From an uncultured Verrucomicrobiales bacterium (lineage in GTDB: Bacteria > Verrucomicrobiota > Verrucomicrobiia > Verrucomicrobiales > Akkermansiaceae): DNA of 64,000 bases. A program made the translations under genes and the position numbers. The notes beneath the pieces were generated by a model. It did no database searches, had not been told where the DNA came from, and saw only the letters and a program-made list of their open reading frames with translations. The stretch lies in contig CASICJ010000012.1 in assembly GCA_949373085.1 (NCBI GenBank), positions 25,881 through 89,880 on the forward strand, written 5' to 3'. Below are positions 9,099 to 17,456 of this stretch, piece after piece (positions within the stretch are counted from its first letter, which is position 1; each line of letters starts with the position of its first letter).

Positions 9099-9566
9099 CT
9101 ACTCGTCCTTCAAGAAAGGTGCTTCATAACCTCCTGTGAGAGGGTCTTGCCGTCGACGCGTCCGGCAGTCTTGCTCTGTACAATACCCATGACTTTCCCC
9201 ATGTCGGCACGGCTGCAGGCTCCTGTTTTCTGCAACGGCTGTGGCTACAATTGCCGAGACTTCCTCTGAGCTCATGGCGGCGGGGAGGTATTTTTCGAGG
9301 ACTACGATTTCAGCTTTTTCTTTTTCGGCGAGCTCGGAGCGTCCGGCATTCTCAAATTGCTCGATCGAATCATTACGCTGTTTGATTTGTTTTCGGACGA
9401 TTGCAAGGGCATCGGCTTGTTCGATGACGTTATCTTTATTGCCGGATTCGATGGCGGCGTTTGTGAGAGCGGTTTTGAGAGCGCGAAGAGTGGTTAGAGC
9501 TACCGAGTCTTTGGCTTTCATTGCGATCTTGAGGTCGTCCATCACGTTTTCTGCAAAAGTGCTCAT
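9099..9566 (-). CDS. yqeY: GatB/YqeY-domain protein, apparent frameshift near C-terminus
   Basis: The start chosen is the ATG at 9566 (MSTFAENVMDDLKIAMKAKD), typical of YqeY, which shares a domain with the tRNA amidotransferase subunit GatB. Residues up to VAENR fit the family. After that the frame gives an unrelated tail to a stop at 9099. Removing one base from the four-T run at 9226-9229 (four A on the coding strand) restores the expected ending ADMGKVMG...GRVDGKTLSQEV and a stop at 9110-9112. So the intact gene would be 9110-9566. The cause is either a sequencing indel or a real frameshift. The family's exact role is unsettled. Confidence 0.85.
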   Translation of the reverse strand: MSTFAENVMDDLKIAMKAKDSVALTTLRALKTALTNAAIESGNKDNVIEQADALAIVRKQIKQRNDSIEQFENAGRSELAEKEKAEIVVLEKYLPAAMSSEEVSAIVATAVAENRSLQPCRHGESHGYCTEQDCRTRRRQDPLTGGYEAPFLKDE

Positions 9567-9644
9567 AGAGATGTTCTGGCCGGAATCTTGCTCAGGTGCA
9601 AGCACGGGTCTTGCGAGAGTGGAGGATTATGATAGGGATGGTCT

Positions 9645-10143
9645 GTGAAGAAGGAGGGCATTGGAGGATATCTCTATCTGGCTTTTATTGGCCTAGCGTT
9701 GGCTGTGATGGGCGGTTTTTTTGTTTTTGTTCTGGGCCGTGGATACATTCGGGCAAAGGAAACGCAGGAATGGTCCAGTTATCCTGCTGTAGTTGTTGTT
9801 TCCGAGGTGGGGGGATCGCCAGATCGGTAAGGCCAAGGAATATCGACATAAGTTGGTTTACGAATATCGGGTCGATGGGAAGTTTTACCGGGGAGATAGG
9901 CTAAAACGACGGGAAAACCCGTATTTGAAGAAAAAAAATAAGATAGAGCCCTCCATTGAGAAGTTTCCGGTGGGCAGCAGGGTGGCAGCTTTCGTGAATC
10001 CTAATGATCCAACCGAGGTTCTTATTGAGCATGAAACGAAGGCTCCTGGATATTCGATATGGTTCCCTGCCCTTTTTCTTTTGGGAGGTTTGGTAGTTTT
10101 CTTTCGGGCGCTTTTTAAATTGAGTCACCGGGTTGGTGCCTGA
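9645..10143 (+). CDS. DUF3592-like membrane protein, apparent frameshift
   Basis: A GTG start at 9645 opens a frame with one membrane helix (AFIGLALAVMGGFFVFVLG) that stops at 9830. The next frame continues from the same point with YRHKLVYEYRVDGKFYRGD, VGSRVAAFVNPNDP and a second helix near the end. Deleting one G from the six-G run at 9809-9814 joins them as SEVGDRQIGKAKEY and gives a two-helix protein of about 165 residues with the DUF3592 layout (helix, beta-rich extracytoplasmic domain, helix). The function of the family is unknown. The indel may be sequencing error. Confidence 0.7.
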
Positions 10144-10354
10144 AGCCATGATTGAGCATGAAACACAGTGTTAAATAACGAGATTTTATCTTCTGGCCAC
10201 CACTTCACGGCCGTTTTTTCACCTCACCGTTTCAACTTTAGTAACTGAGTGGTCCGTGGCAGGCAGAAACGGGCTTTTTTTTTTAAAAGCACCTAAAAAC
10301 CTTTCACGCATAGCGAGGATCGATCTTTATATTTAATAAAAGTTAATAACCCGG

Positions 10355-10382
10355 TTGTCAGTATTCCAAATTTGAGTATATT
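10355..10382 (+). promoter_or_regulatory. promoter with -10 six bases from ATG
   Basis: TTGTCA (10355-10360), a 16-base spacer and TATATT (10377-10382) lie directly before the metalloprotease ATG at 10389. Both boxes are close to the sigma-70 consensus. The predicted transcription start coincides with the ATG, so the mRNA is probably leaderless. Confidence 0.55.
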
Positions 10383-10388
10383 CTAGGG

Positions 10389-11603
10389 ATGAAATCTGTC
10401 GTAATCTTCATGATTGCTTTGGTTCCTTTGAAAGGAATTGAGATCAAGGTCGATTACCGATACGACAGCCAAGGTTTTTTTGATAATCCTGCCGCGAAGG
10501 TGGTCATTGAGGCCGCCGCGGCTCGGTGGAGTCGGATCGTAAATCAGACTCTTCTTCATGTTGATATGAAGGATGAGGAGCTATTTGATGGGCGATTTGA
10601 GATTATTCATCCGGGGACTGGCAAAAAACATGTGCTGAGTGCCGCGGCTAGTAAGGAAAGCGATTTTTATTTTAAGGTGGGGCAACCTGCTGCGGATGAA
10701 TATCTTGGAGGGTTTTCGCTAGATAAGAATATTTGGATCTTATATGTGGGAGGTCGAAATCTGGGTGGGGCGGGCCGCGGAGCTCCAATTGGCGGGGCTA
10801 GAAATTTAGCTGAAATTTATGCTGATCCAGAAAGTTTTCTTAATCGCGGTTTTAATCTTGGCGTGAGCTCACTTACCGTGATCGGCGGAACTGTCTCATT
10901 TGATTTGGATCGCAATTGGAGTTTTGGATTTTTGCAGCCAGAGGGTGGCACGGCTTTGGATTTTTATAGCATTGCGTTGCATGAAATCGGTCATTGCTTG
11001 GGATTGAATGCCCGCTCGGTTGCAGAATTCCATGATTTGATCAAGGAGGACCGTTTCGTGGGTGATAATGCCGTGACGGCTCTTGAGATTGATGCGAGCA
11101 AGGAGGTAGTTGGACTCGAGATCGTCAAATCGTCGGAAGATTATCATTGGAGGGATGGTGAATATCAGTCAAAGATCTTTCCGCTCGGAACACCGTTGTA
11201 TTTTGGAACAGTGGGTGCGGGCAATTTGCAGGATCTTCTCATGGAGCCCGTTTTTAATGTGGGTGAGGATGTCACACGGCTTGAAATTACGAATGTAGAC
11301 GCTGCTGCTCTCACGGATATTGGTTGGAGTGTGATCTCCGAAGATCCTCCTAGGGGTCCCGATTTACATCTCGAAATCGGGGCTAGTAACAACGGGGGGT
11401 TTGTACTTCGGCTCATGTCCGAAGTGGGTGCAAGATACACTGTCCAGACGTCACCGGATAGTTTTAGCTGGGTCAGTGTGATACCATCTTTCGTGGGAGA
11501 TGGAGGGCCACTCTCGTGGTCGGATGGGCAAGAAGGAACCTATGATCCTTTTGGTCCGGCCTCTTCTTTAGCTCATAAATATTACCGCGTAATCAAAGAT
11601 TAA
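10389..11603 (+). CDS. secreted zinc metalloprotease, matrixin-like
   Basis: A short signal peptide (residues 1 to about 16) precedes a catalytic domain with HEIGHCLG (His198, Glu199, His202), the metzincin zinc-binding helix. The position where matrixins have the third histidine (HExxHxxGxxH) is Ala208, so the third ligand must come from elsewhere or the enzyme may be impaired. The last 60 residues (YTVQTSPDSFSWVSV ... YYRVIKD) match the short C-terminal beta domain common on secreted verrucomicrobial proteins. The protein is probably exported. Its stop codon shares bases with that of the convergent acylphosphatase gene. Confidence 0.75.
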   Translation: MKSVVIFMIALVPLKGIEIKVDYRYDSQGFFDNPAAKVVIEAAAARWSRIVNQTLLHVDMKDEELFDGRFEIIHPGTGKKHVLSAAASKESDFYFKVGQPAADEYLGGFSLDKNIWILYVGGRNLGGAGRGAPIGGARNLAEIYADPESFLNRGFNLGVSSLTVIGGTVSFDLDRNWSFGFLQPEGGTALDFYSIALHEIGHCLGLNARSVAEFHDLIKEDRFVGDNAVTALEIDASKEVVGLEIVKSSEDYHWRDGEYQSKIFPLGTPLYFGTVGAGNLQDLLMEPVFNVGEDVTRLEITNVDAAALTDIGWSVISEDPPRGPDLHLEIGASNNGGFVLRLMSEVGARYTVQTSPDSFSWVSVIPSFVGDGGPLSWSDGQEGTYDPFGPASSLAHKYYRVIKD

Positions 11604-11878
11604 TTCGTGATTGTGAAGCCGCGGCAATCTGCCAGTTGGTCAATCTCCGAAATGTGGTGTTCTTTAATCAGGCTGGCGAGTTCGGATTCTTCGACGATCT
11701 CGGTAATGAATTCACTTACTTCTTTCTCGTCTCCCATCACTTTTAGTTCAACCGTTCCGTCTTCTCGGTTTCGAACTGAACCAACGATATCGAATCCAAG
11801 AGCGAGTTGTTTGGTGGTGTAACGGAATCCCACTCCCTGGACTCGGCCGCTGAAACTGATCCGTTTGGTCGAATTCAT
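11600..11878 (-). CDS. acyP: acylphosphatase
   Basis: Acylphosphatase hydrolyses acyl-phosphate bonds such as that of 1,3-bisphosphoglycerate. The 92-residue protein shows the family signature GRVQGVGFRYTT with the catalytic arginine, then SVRNREDGTVEL with the catalytic asparagine. It is the usual length for the family. Its ATG overlaps the TGA of the preceding gene as ATGA (11875-11878), so it is co-translated with two envelope proteins of unknown function, an unusual setting for this housekeeping enzyme. Confidence 0.92.
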   Translation of the reverse strand: MNSTKRISFSGRVQGVGFRYTTKQLALGFDIVGSVRNREDGTVELKVMGDEKEVSEFITEIVEESELASLIKEHHISEIDQLADCRGFTITN

Positions 11879-13122
11879 TTCTTCGGCGAGTTTGTAAAAG
11901 TTAAGATAGTGTCTGACACAGTCACTTCGGTCTTACGCGATGCTTGCGTTTCGTGAAAGTGCGGGATCATTGAGCGTTCCACCTCTGTTTTAAGGATTTT
12001 GGCCGATTTTTCATCGGCCAACGCAATCTTCCAAGTGAGGGTGAATTGCTTGTCTTTACGACGGCGTAATTGGTAACGATCACCACGCCACTGCTCTGCC
12101 AGCAATCCGGATTCGTCCATTCCAGTAAAAGGCTCAAGCCACAATCGCAGACCTAGTTCTCCGATTGTGTTTGCGTGTATGATCTCTGGCCCGGAATTTG
12201 GGAAAGAGATCTCAACCGTTTCACGCTCTTTTTGATTCGGGTGCAAAACTGCCGCGGTTGTGTTGGGGGGAGTAAGGAACATGGCAGCCCATCCTTCACG
12301 GGAATCGATAAAGAAATAGCGAGAGAAATCGGCACCCTCAATGAATGGAAAGTTACAAAACCCTTGAAGTGTAGGCTCAAGGTCGTTGAGGAGTTGCTCC
12401 CTTGCGGGTTCCGGGTCATTCCAATCAGCTTCATTTGCGGCGGGGTTTCGACGGAGAAATCTCGCTTGCTGAGCTGCGGCGGAACCTGTGTGGACAGCTT
12501 CCCATGCCTGCCATTCATCGCGCGAGCCCCATTCTTTTTTCGGGTAGTTTTGGTAAGCTAGAAGTTGGCCAAGAAGGCGAACCAAAACTGAACGATCGGG
12601 CACGCTCATGGCATCGAAGTTTTCCGAAAGGAGAATTCGCTGTTCACTGAGGTCGCAAATCCCTTTGACTCCGCTGCTGTTGACAAAGAGGAGCTGGGTG
12701 AAGAGTCGTTGATTCGGAGGAAGGAGTCCAAGGAGTTCCCAGGCAAGTCCTTCATTTTCCAAGTCAACTTCGCCATGGATGAGGCGGAGGTTTGCGTGGG
12801 CGGCGTCCCTGATTTTGGTGGTGGAGGCTAAGCGAACATTGGGGGCTTTTAGAAAAACCATATCATAGTCTTTCTCGACCCAAGAGATGATGTCGTCGGG
12901 GACTGGAAAAGGGCCATTAGATAGCATGGAGCGCACCTGAGCGAGCTCGTCTTTAAGAGTGTCGACACGCTGCACCAATTCAGAGTTTTCAGCGCGTAGG
13001 GTCGCGGCGCTGTCATTTTCTAATGGGGGTAGACTCGACTTCTTCCAATAATCTCCATAAAGCCACCCACCTCCGGCTAACCCCAAGATGGTCAGGACTT
13101 GAAAAACTCGTTCAGGACTCAT
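11875..13122 (-). CDS. membrane-anchored hypothetical protein
   Basis: This 415-residue protein starts with a weak membrane anchor (VFQVLTILGLAGGGWLYG) followed by a short coiled coil (LRAENSELVQRVDTLKDELA, about residues 42-61). The remaining domain is mixed and extracytoplasmic. It contains regions reminiscent of inactive peptidase-like surface proteins (QLLFVNSSGVKGICDLSEQ, RSVLVRLLGQLLAYQNYP), but I see no catalytic motif and assign no family. ATGA overlaps join it to the upstream secreted protein gene and the downstream acylphosphatase gene. Confidence 0.65.
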   Translation of the reverse strand: MSPERVFQVLTILGLAGGGWLYGDYWKKSSLPPLENDSAATLRAENSELVQRVDTLKDELAQVRSMLSNGPFPVPDDIISWVEKDYDMVFLKAPNVRLASTTKIRDAAHANLRLIHGEVDLENEGLAWELLGLLPPNQRLFTQLLFVNSSGVKGICDLSEQRILLSENFDAMSVPDRSVLVRLLGQLLAYQNYPKKEWGSRDEWQAWEAVHTGSAAAQQARFLRRNPAANEADWNDPEPAREQLLNDLEPTLQGFCNFPFIEGADFSRYFFIDSREGWAAMFLTPPNTTAAVLHPNQKERETVEISFPNSGPEIIHANTIGELGLRLWLEPFTGMDESGLLAEQWRGDRYQLRRRKDKQFTLTWKIALADEKSAKILKTEVERSMIPHFHETQASRKTEVTVSDTILTFTNSPKK

Positions 13123-13730
13123 TGAGCCTTTTTCTTGTTTTCATCGTCGAAGGGGCTGTCGGGGCGAGTGGAATTATTGGGGTCGAAACCCTCTTCCTCG
13201 CCGTAAAGATCGAGTGGCTTGTTGGTCTTCTTAAAGGTTTCGCGGGCTGTTTTTCCTGCCTTTGGAACAAGTGAAATAGCCTTACTTTGATTTCCTTCAG
13301 AGTCATAAAAATAGTAGACTCGGCGAATGGGCATTTCCTTGCGCTGGCCGTTTTTATCAAGGGTAGGGAAGAAATGCTTTACCCTGGCGTCGAACATTTG
13401 CTCGGCTACAAGTTGACCGCTTTCGTTGTCGTAACCGTACTGCACGCGGTAAATGAGGACGCCTTGGCCATCATGAATTTGCCCATACCTAAGGAACCCC
13501 TTGGTGTCTCGGGTGTATGTGGCCTTCATTTTGACTTCACCATTTTCGTTCTTGGTCGTTTTAACAAGTCGCCGGTCGTCAGGTGAGCGTTCGAAGACGA
13601 CGTATGATCCATCTTGATCGTTCTTTTTGATGCGAACGTGCGGCCCCTTGGATTCCCAAAGATCTTCGTCTGAAAAGCCCGACCCTATCACGAATAAGGA
13701 GGCTATGATGAAGTAGGTTACTTTTTTCAT
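13119..13730 (-). CDS. secreted hypothetical protein with repeated strand motif
   Basis: A signal peptide (MKKVTYFIIASLFVIGSGFS) precedes a 180-residue domain with successive YxYDxxG-like units (VQYGYDNESGQLVAEQ, VYYFYDSEGNQ), similar to toxin-complement or MORN-like beta-hairpin repeats. The C-terminus is charged and low-complexity (DDENKKKAQ). It is the first gene of the three-gene operon ending in acyP, and lies only 27 bases from the divergent folP gene. The function is unknown. Confidence 0.65.
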   Translation of the reverse strand: MKKVTYFIIASLFVIGSGFSDEDLWESKGPHVRIKKNDQDGSYVVFERSPDDRRLVKTTKNENGEVKMKATYTRDTKGFLRYGQIHDGQGVLIYRVQYGYDNESGQLVAEQMFDARVKHFFPTLDKNGQRKEMPIRRVYYFYDSEGNQSKAISLVPKAGKTARETFKKTNKPLDLYGEEEGFDPNNSTRPDSPFDDENKKKAQ

Positions 13731-13757
13731 TGAGATGATAATGGTGTAGGCGAGATT

Positions 13758-14648
13758 ATGCCGAAACCGATGACCGAGTGCAACCCTCTAGAAGATGAGC
13801 CAAAAAGCGCCCGGATTTTGTGGAAGGCTGGCAAATTCAGTTGGAATCTCGATGGCATGGCGCTGGTCATGGCGATACTCAACGTGACCCCAGATTCGTT
13901 TTCGGATGGAGGTTTGCACCTTGATCCGGTTGATACTTTAGCTGCGGCACGCCGTTTCATCGGGGAAGGTGCTGATATTTTGGATGTGGGCGGTGAATCC
14001 ACCCGCCCGGGTGCTGCTGAAGTGGGCTCGGATGATGAAATTTCGAGGGTGATTCCAGTGATCAAAAAGTTGGTTTCGATTGGAACGGTGGCGGTTTCTA
14101 TAGATACCTGTAAGGCGGAAGTTGCGGCTGCTGGATTGGCGGCGGGGGTGGCGATCGTGAATGATGTGACGGGTCTGCAAGATCCCGCCATGATCGACGT
14201 TTGTGCTAGTTCAGATTGTGGAGTCGTTGTGATGCATATGCAGGGGAATCCGCGCACGATGCAAAAGTCGCCAACTTATGAAGATGTGGTTTCTGAAATA
14301 GGAAGCTTTTTTGAGGAGCGATTTGAGACGTTGGTATCCGCTGGAATTGAGTCCGAGAGAATCGTGTTTGACCCAGGCATTGGGTTTGGGAAATCCCTTT
14401 CGCACAATCTAGAATTGCTAAATCGTGTGGAGGACTATCGAGTGCATGACCGCCCAATTCTTATGGGGCTCTCGCGTAAATCCTTCATCGGGCAGTTACT
14501 TGGTGATTCAGCAATGTCACGCCGGGAGTTTTCGACCCAGGCGCTGACTGCACTCACCCGCCAGAGAGGAGCCATGATCCATCGGGTTCATCAAGTGAGG
14601 GAAGCTGTGCAAGTTTTGAGAATGACCGAAGCGGTCTTGGGAAGTTGA
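13758..14648 (+). CDS. folP: dihydropteroate synthase
   Basis: FolP condenses p-aminobenzoate with dihydropterin pyrophosphate in folate synthesis and is the target of sulfonamides. Landmarks are MAILNVTPDSFSDGG (residues 38-52), GADILDVGGESTRPGA, VSIDTCKAEVA, the DPGIGFGKS loop and ILMGLSRKSFIG. The length of 296 is slightly over the usual 270-280 because of an N-terminal extension of about 35 residues before the barrel. It is transcribed alone, divergent from the acyP operon. Confidence 0.95.
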   Translation: MPKPMTECNPLEDEPKSARILWKAGKFSWNLDGMALVMAILNVTPDSFSDGGLHLDPVDTLAAARRFIGEGADILDVGGESTRPGAAEVGSDDEISRVIPVIKKLVSIGTVAVSIDTCKAEVAAAGLAAGVAIVNDVTGLQDPAMIDVCASSDCGVVVMHMQGNPRTMQKSPTYEDVVSEIGSFFEERFETLVSAGIESERIVFDPGIGFGKSLSHNLELLNRVEDYRVHDRPILMGLSRKSFIGQLLGDSAMSRREFSTQALTALTRQRGAMIHRVHQVREAVQVLRMTEAVLGS

Positions 14649-14715
14649 CTGGGAATCAGTTCCGAGGATAAAGAGAGATGATCACTTGGAATGATGTTAG
14701 TGTTAACTTAATCGA

Positions 14716-14744
14716 TTGGTAGTGATCCGGTAATAAGGTATCCT
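14716..14744 (+). promoter_or_regulatory. promoter with -10 seven bases from ATG
   Basis: TTGGTA (14716-14721), a 17-base spacer and TATCCT (14739-14744) end seven bases before the lipoprotein ATG at 14752. The expected transcription start is at or one base before the ATG, another likely leaderless gene. Confidence 0.5.
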
Positions 14745-14751
14745 CAAATAG

Positions 14752-15144
14752 ATGAGAAAACTATGGATCCTCTTGGTATTTGTCCTTGGTGTAATCTTTA
14801 CGGGATCTGGGTGTGGATTTATAAATGGCTGGAAGTTGGATTATGGACGCGCCAGGGCACATATCGAGGAAAGTAATTTGGCTGAAAGAGGAAAAGAGTT
14901 CGTCGGTAAAAAGGTCGTGGTTCGAGGAGTGGTGAAGCAGATTGATTTTTCGGAAGAGGAAAATCCAAAGATCATTCTTTCTCATGGAACCGAGTGTCAA
15001 TTTGGTAAAATGAAAGTAATGGCAGAAAGGATCAAGGTGGGTGATTCTGTCATGATTTCTGGAATTCTAGTTAAAGGTAAGGATGAAAAGCTTTTTCTTA
15101 ATCCGGCGATGAACCGCGACCCAAAGGCTCCTTTTAAACCATAA
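14752..15144 (+). CDS. small lipoprotein with OB-fold-like domain
   Basis: The signal peptide ends with the lipobox GSGC, followed by GFINGWK. The mature part contains GKKVVVRGVVKQIDF, then IILSHGTECQF and IKVGDSVMISGILVKGK. This strand pattern is that of a tRNA_anti-like OB fold seen in other small bacterial lipoproteins. It probably faces the periplasm. No partner is evident: folP lies upstream in the same direction but more than 100 bases away, and the gene has its own promoter-like sequence. Confidence 0.65.
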   Translation: MRKLWILLVFVLGVIFTGSGCGFINGWKLDYGRARAHIEESNLAERGKEFVGKKVVVRGVVKQIDFSEEENPKIILSHGTECQFGKMKVMAERIKVGDSVMISGILVKGKDEKLFLNPAMNRDPKAPFKP

Positions 15145-15218
15145 ATAATGCCCTTCCTTGGGTAGGTTTTCAATGAAATGGATGATTGCTAAGTAGAGTG
15201 CGGGTGGCAGGCTTCGGT

Positions 15219-17456
15219 ATGCGATTTTTGAGCAAGGCGGTTCTCCTCTCACTCATCAATGGCGGTATTCTTATGGCGGCACCGGTGATTCCGGGGCTTA
15301 ATGGAAACCATCCGCTTGATAAGGCTAAGACAGGGCATCTCTTGATTGAGGAATTAAGGTGTGCGGCCTGTCATGAGGTGCCGGTCGCAACTACTATGAA
15401 ATCGGCGCCTGACTTAAGTGAGGCGGGTTCGCGGTTGGATCTTGATTATTTAAAGCGCTATCTTGTAGATCCCCACGCGGTTAATCCTGGCACTACCATG
15501 CCAGATGTTTTGGGTGGTTTGCCATACGCTGAAAAAGCGAAGGTGAGTGAGGCGATCAGTCATTATTTGATGTCATTGACCTCCGAGGAAGCGCAGGTCG
15601 AAACGCCGGCCGGAGATGCGAAGTTAGGGCACGAGATTTTTTACGAAGTCGGGTGTATTTCCTGCCATGTTCCCGAGAGCAAAGATTCCCAAAGGGCAGA
15701 ATCATTAGCGCATATCGGTGGGAAATATCAGCAGGGAGCGTTGGCAAAATTCCTTCTCGACCCGCTCAAGGTTCGTCCATCGGGTCGAATGCCGAACATG
15801 AACCTTTCTTCTTCTGAAGCGAGCGCGTTAGAAGCATTTTTGGGAGGTAGTTCAGGGAAGTCAGGGAAGCTGGATGCCGAGCTAGTTACGGCGGGTAAGG
15901 AAAATTTCAAAAAGTATAATTGTGTGGCTTGTCACACCATGGGGAATGCTGGGGCTGCTAAGGGGCCGAAGTTGCAGAACATCGATTTGAAGAAGGGATG
16001 CTTTACCGGGAAGGGTGCAAATTATCAGCTGTCTGATGATCAGGCTAAAGTAATCGCTTTAGCCTTGGAGAAGCCGGTGTCTTTTTCGGATGAAGCTCGG
16101 GTCGAAATGAAGCTGACCCAGCTGAACTGTATCGCATGCCATACTCGTGATGACTTTGGTGGAGTGGTAGAAGAAATTGATGAGTTTTTCCATACTACTG
16201 AAGAGGCCCTTGGTGATGCCGCCCGGATCCCACCGCCGCTGACGAAGATCGGTGGTAAGTTAAAGCCCGAGTGGTTGAACAAGGTTCTATATGACGGTCT
16301 CTCGGTGCGGCCTTACATGAAGACGCGGATGCCGCAGTTTGGCCGGAGGGCTTTAGAAGGATTGCCGGAGGTTTTGGCGAAGGTAGATAAATTACCACAG
16401 GTGGACTTGCCTCCACCGAATCGCCAAGAGCAACCCATGGTTAGGAATGGCGGGCATTTATTGCTGGGAACGGAAGGTCTGAATTGTATTTCCTGCCATA
16501 ATTACAACGGGAAAGAATCGCCTGGGATGAAAGGTTACGATTTAATTTTGACTTATCAGCGATTGCAGTCGGGGTGGTTTTACGAGTTCATGAAAAACCC
16601 GGCGAAGCATCGTCCTGGAATCATTATGCCAAACTACTGGCCGGACGGAAAAGCAGTGCAGACTGAGATCATGGGAGGTGATACCCATGAGCAGTTGAGA
16701 TCGCTTTGGCATCAATTTTCGCTCGGAAGATCAGCACGCGATCCGAAAGGTTTACAATCGAAGCCGAACAAGCTTGAGGTCAATGACAAGGTGAGGATTT
16801 ATCGGGGCCGGAGTCGGGTGGCAGGGTTTCGCGGACTTGCTGTGGGTTTTCCAGGCGGCTTGAACTATGCCTTTAATTTGGAGAACGGATCCTTGTCCGC
16901 AATTTGGAAGGGCGAATATCTCACGGCGAATTGGCGGTCGCAGGGAGCGGGCGATTTTAATCCCTCGGAGCGACCGATTCAGCTAGCGCAGGATGTCGCT
17001 TTTTTACGGCCGAAAGATAGCGGGCTAAAGTGGCCTTTGAAGCCGGTGATGACGAAGGAGAATCCGGTGAATCCGGATCCTCTTTATCCTAAAAATCTAG
17101 GCTACGCTTTTCGGGGTTATGCTCTGGGGAAAAATGGGAATCCTACCCTGCGTTATCTGTGTGGAGAGATCGCGATCGAAGATCGCTTTGAAGTGAAGAG
17201 CGAAAAGGTCCTAAGTAGGAGATTCAAGTTTGATGCGAAACAAGAGGATGTGCTTCACTTCCGAGCACTTACTGGGCAGATTGTAGGTGAATCTGACAGA
17301 GTTTTTAAGGCAGCTGATTTGAGGCTGACACTTGGAAGTGGAGTAGAGACAATTTTGCGATCTATCGGTGATGATGGTGAGCAGGAGTTGCTCATGAAAA
17401 TCCCACTCGGGCCCAAGAAAAATACTTACTCAATTGATTATGAAATTCTTCGCTAA
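15219..17456 (+). CDS. multihaem c-type cytochrome (five CxxCH)
   Basis: The start chosen is the ATG at 15219, giving a signal peptide MRFLSKAVLLSLINGGILMA; a TTG at 15186 is open but adds a leader. Five haem-binding motifs are visible: CAACH, CISCH, CVACH, CIACH and CISCH. The first four lie in cytochrome c modules with following Met-containing TMPD or RMPN loops, probable axial ligands. The C-terminal 220 residues are a beta-rich domain without haem. It is co-transcribed with, and overlaps, a beta-propeller dehydrogenase-like gene, so it probably accepts electrons in the periplasm from that partner. Confidence 0.85.
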   Translation: MRFLSKAVLLSLINGGILMAAPVIPGLNGNHPLDKAKTGHLLIEELRCAACHEVPVATTMKSAPDLSEAGSRLDLDYLKRYLVDPHAVNPGTTMPDVLGGLPYAEKAKVSEAISHYLMSLTSEEAQVETPAGDAKLGHEIFYEVGCISCHVPESKDSQRAESLAHIGGKYQQGALAKFLLDPLKVRPSGRMPNMNLSSSEASALEAFLGGSSGKSGKLDAELVTAGKENFKKYNCVACHTMGNAGAAKGPKLQNIDLKKGCFTGKGANYQLSDDQAKVIALALEKPVSFSDEARVEMKLTQLNCIACHTRDDFGGVVEEIDEFFHTTEEALGDAARIPPPLTKIGGKLKPEWLNKVLYDGLSVRPYMKTRMPQFGRRALEGLPEVLAKVDKLPQVDLPPPNRQEQPMVRNGGHLLLGTEGLNCISCHNYNGKESPGMKGYDLILTYQRLQSGWFYEFMKNPAKHRPGIIMPNYWPDGKAVQTEIMGGDTHEQLRSLWHQFSLGRSARDPKGLQSKPNKLEVNDKVRIYRGRSRVAGFRGLAVGFPGGLNYAFNLENGSLSAIWKGEYLTANWRSQGAGDFNPSERPIQLAQDVAFLRPKDSGLKWPLKPVMTKENPVNPDPLYPKNLGYAFRGYALGKNGNPTLRYLCGEIAIEDRFEVKSEKVLSRRFKFDAKQEDVLHFRALTGQIVGESDRVFKAADLRLTLGSGVETILRSIGDDGEQELLMKIPLGPKKNTYSIDYEILR

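Noticed and set aside
9226..9814. programmed ribosomal frameshifting in yqeY and the DUF3592 gene
   Set aside because: Neither family is known for it, no stimulatory structure or slippery heptamer with spacing is evident, and both events are single extra bases in homopolymers, as errors would give.
10024..10164. 14-base direct repeat (10024-10037 and 10151-10164)
   Set aside because: One copy is inside the DUF3592 gene and the other just after it; no flanking element or third copy suggests a mobile or regulatory origin.
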